From positions 440,131-504,130 of the forward strand of contig NZ_CAMYUE010000002.1 in NCBI RefSeq assembly GCF_947301925.1: 64,000 bases of DNA. Reading direction: 5' to 3'. A program made the translations under genes and the position numbers. Of the stretch, positions 50,772 through 59,520 are shown piece by piece (position 1 is the stretch's first letter; the number at the start of each line of letters is the position of its first letter). The stretch is from an uncultured Ruminococcus sp. (GTDB taxonomy: Bacteria; Bacillota; Clostridia; Oscillospirales; Ruminococcaceae). A model generated the notes under the pieces. The model did not search any database and was not told the DNA's origin. It saw only the letters and a list, made by a program, of their open reading frames with translations.

Positions 50772-52665
50772 TTTTATCTTCCTCCCTTATACTTTTCCAG
50801 AACTTCTTGAGCTCCGTTGTTTTTTCGGTTATACTCTTTTCGGGTAGTGATGACAGTGCCTCCTCCTTATATGCTGTCTTCAGTCTGCTGCTTGCTCTTG
50901 GATCGAGTATCGAAACGATACCCTTGTCATCTGCACTCCTGATGAGACGTCCTGCTCCTTGTTTCAGTTTTATTACCATCTCAGGTACTGCTACTTCCAT
51001 GAGCGGACACTCAACTTTAGACATTTTGTATTCCATTATAGGCTCCGGAACAGGAAAGGGAAGCTTAAACACTATCACCTGTGACAAGCTCTCGCCCTCG
51101 ACGTTGATGCCTTCCCAATAGGTTCCGGTACCAAGGATCACCGAATTAACATTTTTTCGAAAATCACTGAGCCTATGCTCCTGAGATGAGTCGCCGCTCT
51201 GGATCATTATCTTATACGGCAAGCCCATATTTGACAGCTTTCCAAAGACATAATCTCTGTCTTCCTTTGCTGTAAAGAGTATAAGTGACTTTCCATGAGT
51301 TACCTTTAACAGTTTTACTATCTCCTCAACTGCTTCTCTGCGGTATCGTTTTCTGTTAAACCTATTTGGACACGGAAGCTTATTTGAAACATACATCATA
51401 GAATGCTCATCATAGTTATATGGTGACTTCTTTGGTTCGGAGATGTTTACATCATCAGGACAGCCGAGGCTATCCATGAAGTATCCATATCTTTCCTTGA
51501 GTGTTCCTGAATTCTGAGATGTTAATGTTGCCGAAGTCAATATTGTTCTTCTTGCATTTGAGAACAGTAGCCTTCCTATATCCCGGCGAATGTCCTTTTT
51601 GCACACGTTTATTCGAACTCCATGTTCATTGGATAGCCATACAAGATTTGAATTGTTTTCAGACTCTCTCAGCATTTGAAGGCTATACAGCCTCCGATTT
51701 GTCTTCATTTCTATCTCCCTCATATTGGATCGTAGCTTTAGAAGCAGTTGTTTTATCTCATTAGTCGGTCTGTAATAGAAGGTCCTCATATCTGCAACAG
51801 CAGCTGCCTGTTGCTGGGATATGTCGTTTTTAAGGAAATTGAATAAAGTATCGACCATTTTTAAAGTTTCGATTATAAGGCGCGACATAGTGTTTTTTCT
51901 ATTGTGTGTTACTTTCAGGATTTCTCTACTAATTTCCTTCTGGCTGAAAGATGTGGTAAATGCGTCCCTGAACTTACTTTCAAGGTTATGAGCTTCATCA
52001 ACAACTATTGTGCTGAGATTGCCTTTGAATATCCCTCTGCCTGATTCCATGTTGATCAGGTGCGATGCCAACATATTCTGATTACAAATAACGATTGAAT
52101 CATTACAGCGAATACGCTCACGCATCTGAAGATACTCACATCTGTTTCTGTATTTGCAGTCATCGCATTTCTGACCTACTGAGTTTATGCAAACCTTATC
52201 CCAAGCTTTGTCAGTAACGCTAAGTTCGGATTTACGCTGTACGCCGTGTAATGCAAGTTCATAGAGAGCTGCAAACTCTTCATCTTCTTTGCGATGTTTT
52301 CTTGCTTCCCTTAGACATATGTAATTCTTCATTCCTTTTGCCACCTCGACTTTAGTTTTTACGCCTATCATATTTAGAACGTTCTTTACATCGCGCTCGA
52401 GCTGTTCCTGCAATGCTATATTTGATGTCGCTATCACAACTTGTCTGCGATCACGAAAAAACTGCTGTACTATCGGTACAAGATAGGCAATTGACTTTCC
52501 GATACCGACTTCAGCTTCAACCACTAATGATCTCTTATCCATAATAGCTTGTGCTATCTCCTGTGACATCTCGACCTGACCTGGACGACGTTCAAGTCCG
52601 TTTCTTGCAGCCTCATCAAAAAATCTGTTGACCGCTGTGTCAAGCGGCAATTCCTTTATTTTCAT
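50764..52665 (-). CDS. DinG/XPD-like DNA helicase
   Basis: Superfamily 2 helicase of the DinG/XPD type, 633 residues. Walker A VVEAEVGIGKSIAYLVP near residue 50; iron-sulfur cysteines CINSVGQKCDDCKYRNRCEY near 160; DEAH box TIVVDEAHNLESKF near 225; motif VI region KLKQGAGRLIRSADDKG near 590. XPD-type proteins unwind DNA 5' to 3'. The ATG at 52665 overlaps the mazF stop (TGATG). Helicases of this type are frequent in the conserved parts of integrative elements, where they may assist replication or transfer. Confidence 0.9.
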   Translation of the reverse strand: MKIKELPLDTAVNRFFDEAARNGLERRPGQVEMSQEIAQAIMDKRSLVVEAEVGIGKSIAYLVPIVQQFFRDRRQVVIATSNIALQEQLERDVKNVLNMIGVKTKVEVAKGMKNYICLREARKHRKEDEEFAALYELALHGVQRKSELSVTDKAWDKVCINSVGQKCDDCKYRNRCEYLQMRERIRCNDSIVICNQNMLASHLINMESGRGIFKGNLSTIVVDEAHNLESKFRDAFTTSFSQKEISREILKVTHNRKNTMSRLIIETLKMVDTLFNFLKNDISQQQAAAVADMRTFYYRPTNEIKQLLLKLRSNMREIEMKTNRRLYSLQMLRESENNSNLVWLSNEHGVRINVCKKDIRRDIGRLLFSNARRTILTSATLTSQNSGTLKERYGYFMDSLGCPDDVNISEPKKSPYNYDEHSMMYVSNKLPCPNRFNRKRYRREAVEEIVKLLKVTHGKSLILFTAKEDRDYVFGKLSNMGLPYKIMIQSGDSSQEHRLSDFRKNVNSVILGTGTYWEGINVEGESLSQVIVFKLPFPVPEPIMEYKMSKVECPLMEVAVPEMVIKLKQGAGRLIRSADDKGIVSILDPRASSRLKTAYKEEALSSLPEKSITEKTTELKKFWKSIREEDKNE

Positions 52666-53024
52666 CAATATTTCCACTCCTTATTATTCAGATCAAGGCT
52701 TATCCGCAGAGCTTTTTCTATTCTTCGGATATCCTTTTCACTAAGCCTGCCGATGTACTTTTTCAATCTGTATACTGAAATAGTTCTTATCTGCTCAGTC
52801 AGTACACATCCCTTGTACTTCGTAAGGATACCATAATGGATTATTACATGATTTGGTATCTGAGTTTTCATCTGCGAAGTTATAGGGACTATTATCGTAG
52901 TATCGGCGTAGTGATTGCCCTTGTTGTTCTGTATTACTATCACAGGGCGTTCATTTGCCTGTTCTGAGCCAATACCTTGTCCCAGATCGGCAACGTACAT
53001 TTCTCCACGTTTTGGTATCAGCAT
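52665..53024 (-). CDS. mazF: PemK/MazF-type endoribonuclease toxin
   Basis: A 119-residue MazF-like protein: KRGEMYVADLGQGIGSEQANERPVIVIQNN, then TTIIVPITSQMK and the C-terminal LTEQIRTISVYRLKKYIG (conserved Q/R...T). These are standard PemK/MazF blocks. MazF cuts RNA at short motifs. No obvious MazE-type antitoxin precedes it; the gene starts directly after the GC-rich region at 53040 with AAAGGAG. It may have been recruited as a regulator within the element's operon. Confidence 0.88.
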   Translation of the reverse strand: MLIPKRGEMYVADLGQGIGSEQANERPVIVIQNNKGNHYADTTIIVPITSQMKTQIPNHVIIHYGILTKYKGCVLTEQIRTISVYRLKKYIGRLSEKDIRRIEKALRISLDLNNKEWKY

Positions 53025-53039
53025 CGTATCTCTCCTTTA

Positions 53040-53520
53040 TGTATGTGGGACTGCCTTGCGACAGTCCCGTTTATCGTTGTCCGCATATATCGTTTCATAC
53101 GCAGACGCACCCCCGCAGGGGTACTTTACCGTCACGCTGTGCGACGGCATTTTCCTTTAATCAAAGGCCTCGGATAATCTCTCGTCATTTCTGACGCCCT
53201 CCGGGGAAGGGAGCGCATAAGCCGAACAGAGTCCTCACTGTTCACGCAGATCCTTGTCTCTCTGCCCTTACGGAGTCAGAGCCGTTGTTACGGACGGGCG
53301 CGCAAATCGGCTGTCATTGCCATAATAGGAGTGGCTTCGCTCCCACCGTCATGCTCATATTTATCGCTCGCTCGTTTCCGAGGTCGTGGCGTATGGATGT
53401 CCGCGGCTCGTAGGGTTGTTGCCCACACCGATCTTGCTGCACACTTATGCGCTGCTATTCAATTGTCAAGTTTGGCGAAGGGCTTTATTGCCCTTCACTA
53501 AGTAGCCGTTGGGAAAGGCT
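53040..53520. other. GC-rich structured region upstream of mazF
   Basis: About 480 bases without a credible gene, sharply richer in GC than the surroundings. Hairpins include GGGACTG / CAGTCCC (53046-53067), ACCCC / GGGGT (53108-53122), CGTCAC/GTGCGACG (53131-53148), GGAGTGG/CCACC-type arms near 53330-53346 and GAAGGGC / GCCCTTC (53478-53499). It sits at the 5' end of the operon and resembles the region at 2880-3340 in composition. Candidates are a transfer origin or a structured leader RNA. Confidence 0.4.
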
Positions 53521-53531
53521 GTTTTGAACCG

Positions 53532-53954
53532 CTATTTCAAAATTTTGGAGATTTTTACAATCCAGCGAGCTATTGAAGACTGCGGTTTGTTTATTATCAC
53601 AACAGCATCCCGCTGAGACATATTCTTTATTTTGCATAGATAGTAAGCTCGTCGCTGTTCCGGACGCAGCTCGGACAACTGTCTTCTCTTATCAATGTCC
53701 GTTATGTACTCATGCCAGTTTTCTTCAATATTGCACTCGTCAATGTTTGAATCATCACTTTGAAGAGTCTCCTCATATTCTGAAAGATCCATTTTCTTTT
53801 CAAAGTACACTCTGTCTGAACGAAAAGTCTTATAGTCAAACTCCCATATAGCTGTTATCTGCTCATCAGTCATGCCAAGTTCTCGATAAAGCTTTTCGTT
53901 TTTCTGCCATTCCTCGTCGAACTTCTTCTTTTCAAGCCCATGATTATATCCCAT
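53532..53954 (-). CDS. Sigma-70 region 4-like protein
   Basis: A 140-residue protein whose C-terminal third is a sigma-factor region-4-like HTH: SELRPEQRRAYYLCKIKNMSQRDAVVIINKPQSSIARWI. The N-terminal part is charged, with FDEEWQKNEKLYREL and an acidic stretch, and no region 2 is present. Start placed at ATG 53954, 8 bases after AGGAAGGAC. Proteins of this type regulate genes of integrative elements or phage. The 493 bases upstream hold a hairpin GGAGTTGT/ACAACTCC (54205-54227) but no other gene. Confidence 0.75.
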   Translation of the reverse strand: MGYNHGLEKKKFDEEWQKNEKLYRELGMTDEQITAIWEFDYKTFRSDRVYFEKKMDLSEYEETLQSDDSNIDECNIEENWHEYITDIDKRRQLSELRPEQRRAYYLCKIKNMSQRDAVVIINKPQSSIARWIVKISKILK

Positions 53955-54372
53955 TTGTGTCCTTCCTGCGGACACAAAAAATGGAGCCTGCATATATCCT
54001 GTACGCAGACTCCGAGTTCACCTGAATATGGCATGACAAGGAAAGGGTACAAAATATATGATTTTCACAAGAAAAGCCATATTTGTATCCGCGGCCCTTA
54101 ATGCATATCAGGCTTTGAATATTATATTCAGCCACGGAATCCTGTCCCTTGACTGTGTCTATATATTACCATAGAATATAATGTGAAAACAGACATAAAA
54201 AATAGGAGTTGTTTTTTGTACAACTCCTTGATAAATGTGTATTTAAACCTCGGTTCATAGAGCATTTCTCACAATTATTCGAGATTTTATGTGACGATGT
54301 GGTGGTAATCAGATAAAAATCGACGATTTTACTCCTATTTTTAATATGGGTATTTCAAAAAAATGAGAACAC

Positions 54373-54400
54373 AAAAAAGAGGCTCTCGAGCCTCTTTTTT
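54373..54400. terminator. Perfect palindromic bidirectional terminator
   Basis: AAAAAAGAGGCTCTCGAGCC and its completion form a 28-base perfect palindrome with A and T runs. It ends the minus-strand genes from 55895 and isolates them from the sigma-like gene. Confidence 0.9.
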
Positions 54401-54448
54401 AGAATGGGGATAAATCTAATATAGCATTTTATATGTCGTTCCATTTTT

Positions 54449-55123
54449 TTACATCATTTCATATGATATGTATTCTTCTAAATTGCTATATTCTATAAAC
54501 TCAACTATTCTTTTCTCTAAATCTACTAAAGTCCAAATGTTCTTTTCAGATGATGGGAGAATAACATAAATCTTCCTATTTAAAAGAATATTTTCGTTTT
54601 TCATTGTTTCATAGATTATATTAAGATAGTTTGAAGCTTGATTTAAGAATTGTGTTCCGTCAGCAAAATAAATTACAATAGGAAAAGGAATAAAATATAT
54701 TATATCTTCATCTGGTTTGTCATTTAAAAGTTGCTCTCTCATTATTTTATAAAGTTTTGTTGAAGTAACACTATAATTTGGATCTTCTCGTAGCTTTAAC
54801 GGACTGAAGTCACTTGTTTCATCACTCAATTGCTTTAGCCATTTGATAATCTGTGGAGATTGTAATTTGCCATCTGTCAATAATCTAATTTGCTTTGATT
54901 CAAAAGGTATTTTAGCATCATATTTCTTGCCTGAGGCAAGGCCTACATAATCGCATTCTCCTCTAGATTGTTTCTCGTTGTATTTAAATTTCTCTAGAAA
55001 CACATCCTTTGATAAATTAATAATATCATTCACTCGCCGTTCATATTCTTTAGATTTATCTTTATTTGTGCTAAAGAGTTTTATTATATCATTTGAAACG
55101 ATTATTTTATGCCTAATATTCAT
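54449..55123 (-). CDS. Unknown protein, possible nuclease fold
   Basis: A 224-residue protein with no certain family. Near residue 58 the sequence ECDYVGLASGKKYDAKIPF gives D...DAK, which could be a PD-(D/E)xK core; later beta strands (IIYFIPFPIVIYF) fit such a fold. GGAGGATACACT precedes the ATG. It is the second gene of a unit with the nucleotidyltransferase at 55257, 133 bases apart, and it ends before the palindromic terminator. AT-rich compared with the upstream IrrE gene. Confidence 0.55.
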   Translation of the reverse strand: MNIRHKIIVSNDIIKLFSTNKDKSKEYERRVNDIINLSKDVFLEKFKYNEKQSRGECDYVGLASGKKYDAKIPFESKQIRLLTDGKLQSPQIIKWLKQLSDETSDFSPLKLREDPNYSVTSTKLYKIMREQLLNDKPDEDIIYFIPFPIVIYFADGTQFLNQASNYLNIIYETMKNENILLNRKIYVILPSSEKNIWTLVDLEKRIVEFIEYSNLEEYISYEMM

Positions 55124-55256
55124 TAGTGTATCCTCCTATCATTCTATCAATTCAGAAGTTTCCAGTCAATACCTTTTCCGTCCATGCTAGGTCTTTCGCT
55201 GTGAAAAGTGGAATTGAGCAATCCCCCTTCTCTTCTATAAAGGTAATTCCGTTATA

Positions 55257-55895
55257 TTACATTCGTCTATACATATATTCGTTGTAAAGATTATTTACTG
55301 TTTCGGCAAGTATAGTCCTTGAATGCTTTTCCGGATCATTATTCCGATTTTTATAGATCAGATAACACTCACGAAGCTCTTCTTTTAAGTGATTGTCTTT
55401 TATCCATTGAAGTTTATCACCGATATAATAGTCGTTTCCACGGTACTCCCAGCTATATGAGCAAGCAAATTTATTATAGCGAATATATTGCTGTTGCCCA
55501 TTACTGCAATGGAATACTATAGCAAAATCACAGCTGTGCTCGATCCGACGGTTATCCCTGTCAATTGCTTTTATGGTAATTACGCTTGTTGAGTTTTCTA
55601 TCTTAGCGTATCCGTATTTACCCATATGCTTCTGTATAGCATCAAATATGAACCTTCTGATATTGGATGCAGGATATTTCTCTTCCGGATCGTTCGGCTC
55701 GATATTCACATCAAAATCATAACCGATATTGCCGTTTCTCTCGCAAGTTATCATATTTCTGCTTGAACTGCCTACAAAATCAAATCGGAAGGTGAAGTAT
55801 TCCTTAACTTCTTTCTGGACTAGTTTTAAAAGGCTGATGATCTCATTCTTATATGGTGCAGCCTCTTTTTTTGATACATACGAAAAGTTATGCAT
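55257..55895 (-). CDS. Minimal nucleotidyltransferase-fold protein
   Basis: A 212-residue protein with the polymerase-beta-type nucleotidyltransferase motif: FVGSSSRNMIT near residue 44 and GYDFDVNIEP (DxD) near 62, then a third Asp in HSCDFAIVFHC near 125. This spacing resembles CD-NTase or minimal NTases. ATG 55895 follows AAGGAG at 8 bases; an in-frame TTG two codons earlier is less likely. Partner gene 54449 is a possible nuclease. If it synthesises a cyclic nucleotide the pair would be a signalling-effector unit, but it is shorter than usual CBASS synthases. Confidence 0.7.
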   Translation of the reverse strand: MHNFSYVSKKEAAPYKNEIISLLKLVQKEVKEYFTFRFDFVGSSSRNMITCERNGNIGYDFDVNIEPNDPEEKYPASNIRRFIFDAIQKHMGKYGYAKIENSTSVITIKAIDRDNRRIEHSCDFAIVFHCSNGQQQYIRYNKFACSYSWEYRGNDYYIGDKLQWIKDNHLKEELRECYLIYKNRNNDPEKHSRTILAETVNNLYNEYMYRRM

Positions 55896-56018
55896 ATACA
55901 ATACTCCTTAAAACGTATTATCCCATACCGTCCATTTGAATTCTTCAAATCATTATATAATATCATAAGTTCATTGCATTGTCAAGTAAAAATTTCTCTC
56001 GCTGACTAAACACAGCAT

Positions 56019-57935
56019 TCATATTGCTGTTTGTTCTTGTTTGAGCTCTCGTTCCTGAGTCCAGGGAGTGAATCCTTCTTCTTTCAGGAATTCATTGATC
56101 TGGAATACATTAGCGTCTGGTAAAAGTTCAAGTATTGTGAGATACATATTATGGGCTGGATTTCGTGCATCGAAGTTGAGATTAGCTTTCTGTACAAGGT
56201 CAAGCATAAAAGTCTTTTCAAGTTCCAATGCTACACTAAAAGCGAGAATTGTCTCTAGCTTTACTTTCTTGCCGTTCCTTAACTTCGTTATAGTGGCTAT
56301 ACCAAGCCCTGAACGATCAGCAAGGATATCTGAAGTTACTTTACATCGCTTCATATGGAACTTTATAGCCTCTCCGAGAGGATTGGTTGTAGCTTTATTG
56401 CCGAGTTTCTGTCCCTCAGACTTACGTTCGTCCATGGCAAGACGAAGTCTTTTCTTCTGTTCGCTATCAAGGGTATGCTCAACTATGATCCTCAGATCCT
56501 CTTTATTAAGCTCGCCGTAAGTATATGAATACTCCTGTTTACCATATATCTGCTTGAAACTAATACAGCATTCAGACATATGATGCTTTGCGTATTCTGT
56601 TAGTCCGAAAGCTACGCCATACTCCTTGATAACGTATTTCTCGTCGTTGCGACACATATGACCGTCAATGTAAATATATCTCCTGGAGCTTGCGAGCGTA
56701 GCAAACTCTTTGGACTCTCCGAATATCTGAGCTATACACCTCAAGGGAAGTGTATAGGTCTGATCCGCAGGCAGCCGGCTTTCGATTTCATGATCGTCTA
56801 CATAACCGGTAGTGCAGTAAGTGTAAACTCCTCGTACCTCAGTCCAACCAAGTTCTATGATACGCTTCTTGGCTGCATATCTTGATACTCCAAACCTGTT
56901 TTTTACCATATCAATCAGTTCACGATAATCATCAAAGCTCAGTTCTTCATCATGTCTGTCGATGAAATCGATTATAAAGTCAGTTGTTTCGCCTCGAGGC
57001 ATCTGGATATGTCTTGCAATGGAGTTCGCTTGCGTTTCCATCCAGCGTATACAGTCCTTCTGCGTTTCTGAATAGAAATAGTCAAGAAATTCTGGAACCT
57101 CTTTACCAATAACACTACGATAGAGGCTCTGAGCATAATAAAACAGATTATGCAAGTAAATATGCACACACTCATGGATTATAACGTTATCGAGCTTAGC
57201 GTCTTCTTTAAGTGACTTGTCTACAAGAATCGTCCTTGCAGGTATCAACAGTGTTATCGGATGGCCCTTGCTATCGTAGACAACAACGTCTTTTCGATCA
57301 ATAATAAGCTTTGATTTTAGGTTGCCGTTTACCGATAGACGCCGATACTGGATGGTATACCCCATACCTTCAGCAAGTGCTTTACCGTTTATTCGATTGT
57401 TATAGCCATATTCCTTGTTATAATACTTATCCAGGATTTCTGCTGCAACTATATCAAAACCGCTTTTGGACATTACCGGAACAAGAAATTCATCAAGTGG
57501 AGCTTGGCAACGAATACGTTTTCTGTTGTAGATTTCAACGCTATTAAAGAAATCGGATGGGCCGAACATTCTGAAATAGCCACTTACGCAGTATTCCTGA
57601 TGAATAAGAATACCATCACAATTGAAAAAAACGTCACAAATAACGTATAACAGAAATGACGAGTAGTCCACTCGATCATATTTTCCCGTAACGATTGTGA
57701 CGTTTAGTATCTTTGAGTTAGGTTTTATAGTATATGGTATTGGTAAGACGTGTTCTGCGTGTAGTTTCCTTATGTGCATTCCATAGTTAAAGGTATAATT
57801 CCATCGTAAATAGTCGGTGAACGAGATGATTTCCGGCATTCCCTGCCAATTAAGGTCTTTATATTTCTTATACTGTCCTGGGTGCAGTGGATCCTGAATA
57901 GTTACTTCAGGGCCTCTATTGATATATCTGATCAT
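56019..57935 (-). CDS. IrrE/ImmA-type metallopeptidase with C-terminal HTH
   Basis: A 638-residue protein. The metal site is DNVIIHECVHIYLHN (HExxH) near residue 254, with METQANSIARHIQMP as the downstream glutamate helix, fitting ImmA/IrrE peptidases, which cleave phage-type repressors. The C-terminus from about 540 is an XRE-type HTH (ILADRSGLGIATITKLRNG). The N-terminal 240 residues are unique. GGGGGATT precedes the ATG. This long form with HTH at the end is found in Bacillota integrative elements. It is divergent from the XRE-ImmA-polymerase operon. Confidence 0.8.
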   Translation of the reverse strand: MIRYINRGPEVTIQDPLHPGQYKKYKDLNWQGMPEIISFTDYLRWNYTFNYGMHIRKLHAEHVLPIPYTIKPNSKILNVTIVTGKYDRVDYSSFLLYVICDVFFNCDGILIHQEYCVSGYFRMFGPSDFFNSVEIYNRKRIRCQAPLDEFLVPVMSKSGFDIVAAEILDKYYNKEYGYNNRINGKALAEGMGYTIQYRRLSVNGNLKSKLIIDRKDVVVYDSKGHPITLLIPARTILVDKSLKEDAKLDNVIIHECVHIYLHNLFYYAQSLYRSVIGKEVPEFLDYFYSETQKDCIRWMETQANSIARHIQMPRGETTDFIIDFIDRHDEELSFDDYRELIDMVKNRFGVSRYAAKKRIIELGWTEVRGVYTYCTTGYVDDHEIESRLPADQTYTLPLRCIAQIFGESKEFATLASSRRYIYIDGHMCRNDEKYVIKEYGVAFGLTEYAKHHMSECCISFKQIYGKQEYSYTYGELNKEDLRIIVEHTLDSEQKKRLRLAMDERKSEGQKLGNKATTNPLGEAIKFHMKRCKVTSDILADRSGLGIATITKLRNGKKVKLETILAFSVALELEKTFMLDLVQKANLNFDARNPAHNMYLTILELLPDANVFQINEFLKEEGFTPWTQERELKQEQTAI

Positions 57936-58013
57936 AAAAATCCCCCTATCATTATGTCAGTTAATATCTCTTTCCCATTCTACACAACGTTCTTTCGAAA
58001 ATTCCTTGGCTAT

Positions 58014-58042
58014 ATTCTATCACCTAAAATCGACCTTGTCAA
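58014..58042 (-). promoter_or_regulatory. Promoter for the long IrrE gene
   Basis: Minus strand TTGACA (58042-58037), 17-bp spacer, TAGAAT (58019-58014). Confidence 0.8.
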
Positions 58043-58131
58043 GAGAACATTTTTGATTTGTCTATGTTGTTGAAAAATGTGTACTTCGATTATTGACAAT
58101 GATGAATTTATGGAAATTCGCTTAAAACCTA

Positions 58132-58160
58132 TTGACAAAACAGATGTTCTGTGATATATT
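58132..58160 (+). promoter_or_regulatory. Promoter for XRE-ImmA-polymerase operon
   Basis: TTGACA (58132-58137), 17-bp spacer, TATATT (58155-58160), back-to-back with the divergent promoter at 58042. The ~90 bases between them would hold shared operators. Confidence 0.8.
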
Positions 58161-58221
58161 ATGGTTACATCAAAATGTGAACAATATTCGTTCAAATACA
58201 CTTTAAAAAGAGGAGATCACT

Positions 58222-58617
58222 ATGACATTTGCCGAAAAACTGAAGCAGGTCCGCATAGGATGTCGTTTGACGCAGGAACAAATCGCTGAAATCATAGGGG
58301 TAACAAGAAAGACCATTATTCTCTATGAAGCAGGTGACAGGACTCCGAAACAAGAAAAGGTTTATGAAAGCCTCGCAAAACATTTCCAGACTTCTGTTGA
58401 TTTCTGGAAATACGATAATAAGGGAGACTTTGAAAAAACCGCAACTATAGCATACGGAGCAGACGGTAAGCAGCAGGCTCAAAAACTGTTATCAGATGCT
58501 GCAGGTCTTTTTGCCGGCGGAGCTTTATCTGATGAAGACAAAGAGGCTGTATTCAATGCTCTTCAGAAGTTATATTGGGAAATTAAGATGGAGAAGGCAA
58601 AGAACAGTAACGAATAA
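58222..58617 (+). CDS. XRE-family repressor
   Basis: Repressor of 131 residues. HTH: RLTQEQIAEIIGVTRKTIILYEAGDRTPKQ near residues 15-45. The rest is a helical dimerisation region ending KNSNE. AGAGGAG precedes the ATG. Next gene begins 15 bases on and encodes an ImmA-type peptidase, which in ICEBs1-like systems cleaves the repressor on induction. A DNA-damage switch is expected. Confidence 0.9.
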   Translation: MTFAEKLKQVRIGCRLTQEQIAEIIGVTRKTIILYEAGDRTPKQEKVYESLAKHFQTSVDFWKYDNKGDFEKTATIAYGADGKQQAQKLLSDAAGLFAGGALSDEDKEAVFNALQKLYWEIKMEKAKNSNE

Positions 58618-58632
58618 CGGGGAGGCGTTCGT

Positions 58633-59124
58633 ATGACTATATTTGAAGTAGTTGAAGAACTAAAAGAAAAATATGGCACCACAGACCCCTTTGTACTATG
58701 CGAATACCTTGGCGTTAAGGTATCCGTTTCACCTTTAGGCTCTCTAAAGGGCTTATATACTTACATTGACAATGAACCCGTAATTATAATATCATCTACA
58801 ATAAAACGGATACCTCAACTTCTGGTTTGCGGTCACGAGCTTGGGCATCATGTCCTTCACGCTAATATCGCTATGCAAGGTACATTACGTGAATTCACCT
58901 TTTTCAATATGCGCGACAAAACAGAAGCTGAAGCCAACCGCTTCCTGGCTAATCTTAATATTGATGACGATGAGCTGGACGCCCTTTTCCGTGAAGGACG
59001 CAGTGTTGCGGAAGCCGCTCAGATCCTGTGCTTTCCGGAAGAGCTGTTGAATATAAAGATTGCCGATATGGTACGAAGAGGATATGAATACGAGAATTAC
59101 AGCGGTAATATAAGGCTATTTTAA
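58633..59124 (+). CDS. immA: ImmA/IrrE metallopeptidase
   Basis: A 163-residue zinc peptidase. LLVCGHELGHHVLHANI (HExxH) near residue 70 and the downstream glutamates EAEANRFLANL match ImmA. GGGGAGG precedes the ATG. Together with the XRE gene it forms a classic repressor plus anti-repressor peptidase pair. Confidence 0.92.
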   Translation: MTIFEVVEELKEKYGTTDPFVLCEYLGVKVSVSPLGSLKGLYTYIDNEPVIIISSTIKRIPQLLVCGHELGHHVLHANIAMQGTLREFTFFNMRDKTEAEANRFLANLNIDDDELDALFREGRSVAEAAQILCFPEELLNIKIADMVRRGYEYENYSGNIRLF

Positions 59125-59148
59125 TGATTTACTGAAAGAGACATAGTT

Positions 59149-59424
59149 ATGGGACGAGTCTATATGTGTATCGACTTAAAGTCGTTTTATGCAAGCGTAA
59201 AATGTGTTGCCCGAGGCTATGATCCCTTTCAAGTCCCTTTAGTCGTAGCCGGTCCTACTCGTGGAGATGGAGCGATAACACTGGCGATATCTCCGGCACT
59301 CAAAGAATTGGGCATTAAGAATCGCTGCCGGATCTTTGAGATTCAAAAACAGATTCAGTATAATATTGCCATGCCCAGAATGAAGAAGTACATTGAAGTT
59401 TCTACTCAGATTTATAGTATATAA
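59149..59424 (+). pseudogene. Truncated Y-family DNA polymerase (UmuC/ImpB-like)
   Basis: The first 91 codons of a UmuC/DinB-type polymerase: MCIDLKSFYASVKCVARG holds the first catalytic Asp, and the frame follows the family through MPRMKKYIEVSTQIYS, then stops. About 330-400 residues are missing, including the SxDE catalytic pair. Third gene of the XRE-ImmA operon, as expected for an SOS-inducible cassette. The loss point, near 59420, marks the border with the ATPase system. Confidence 0.9.
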
Positions 59425-59520
59425 GAAAAACATTAAAGCAGTTGATGATGTGAAAGAGAAAAATTTTGTATTTAAGAGTATAGGAAAATATTATTAAAGT
59501 AATAGTTTAGATGCAATTCT

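Noticed and set aside
58222..59424. Reading the XRE-ImmA pair as a toxin-antitoxin system
   Set aside because: The ImmA HExxH peptidase beside an XRE repressor, followed by a Y-family polymerase, fits the known repressor/anti-repressor switch of integrative elements better.
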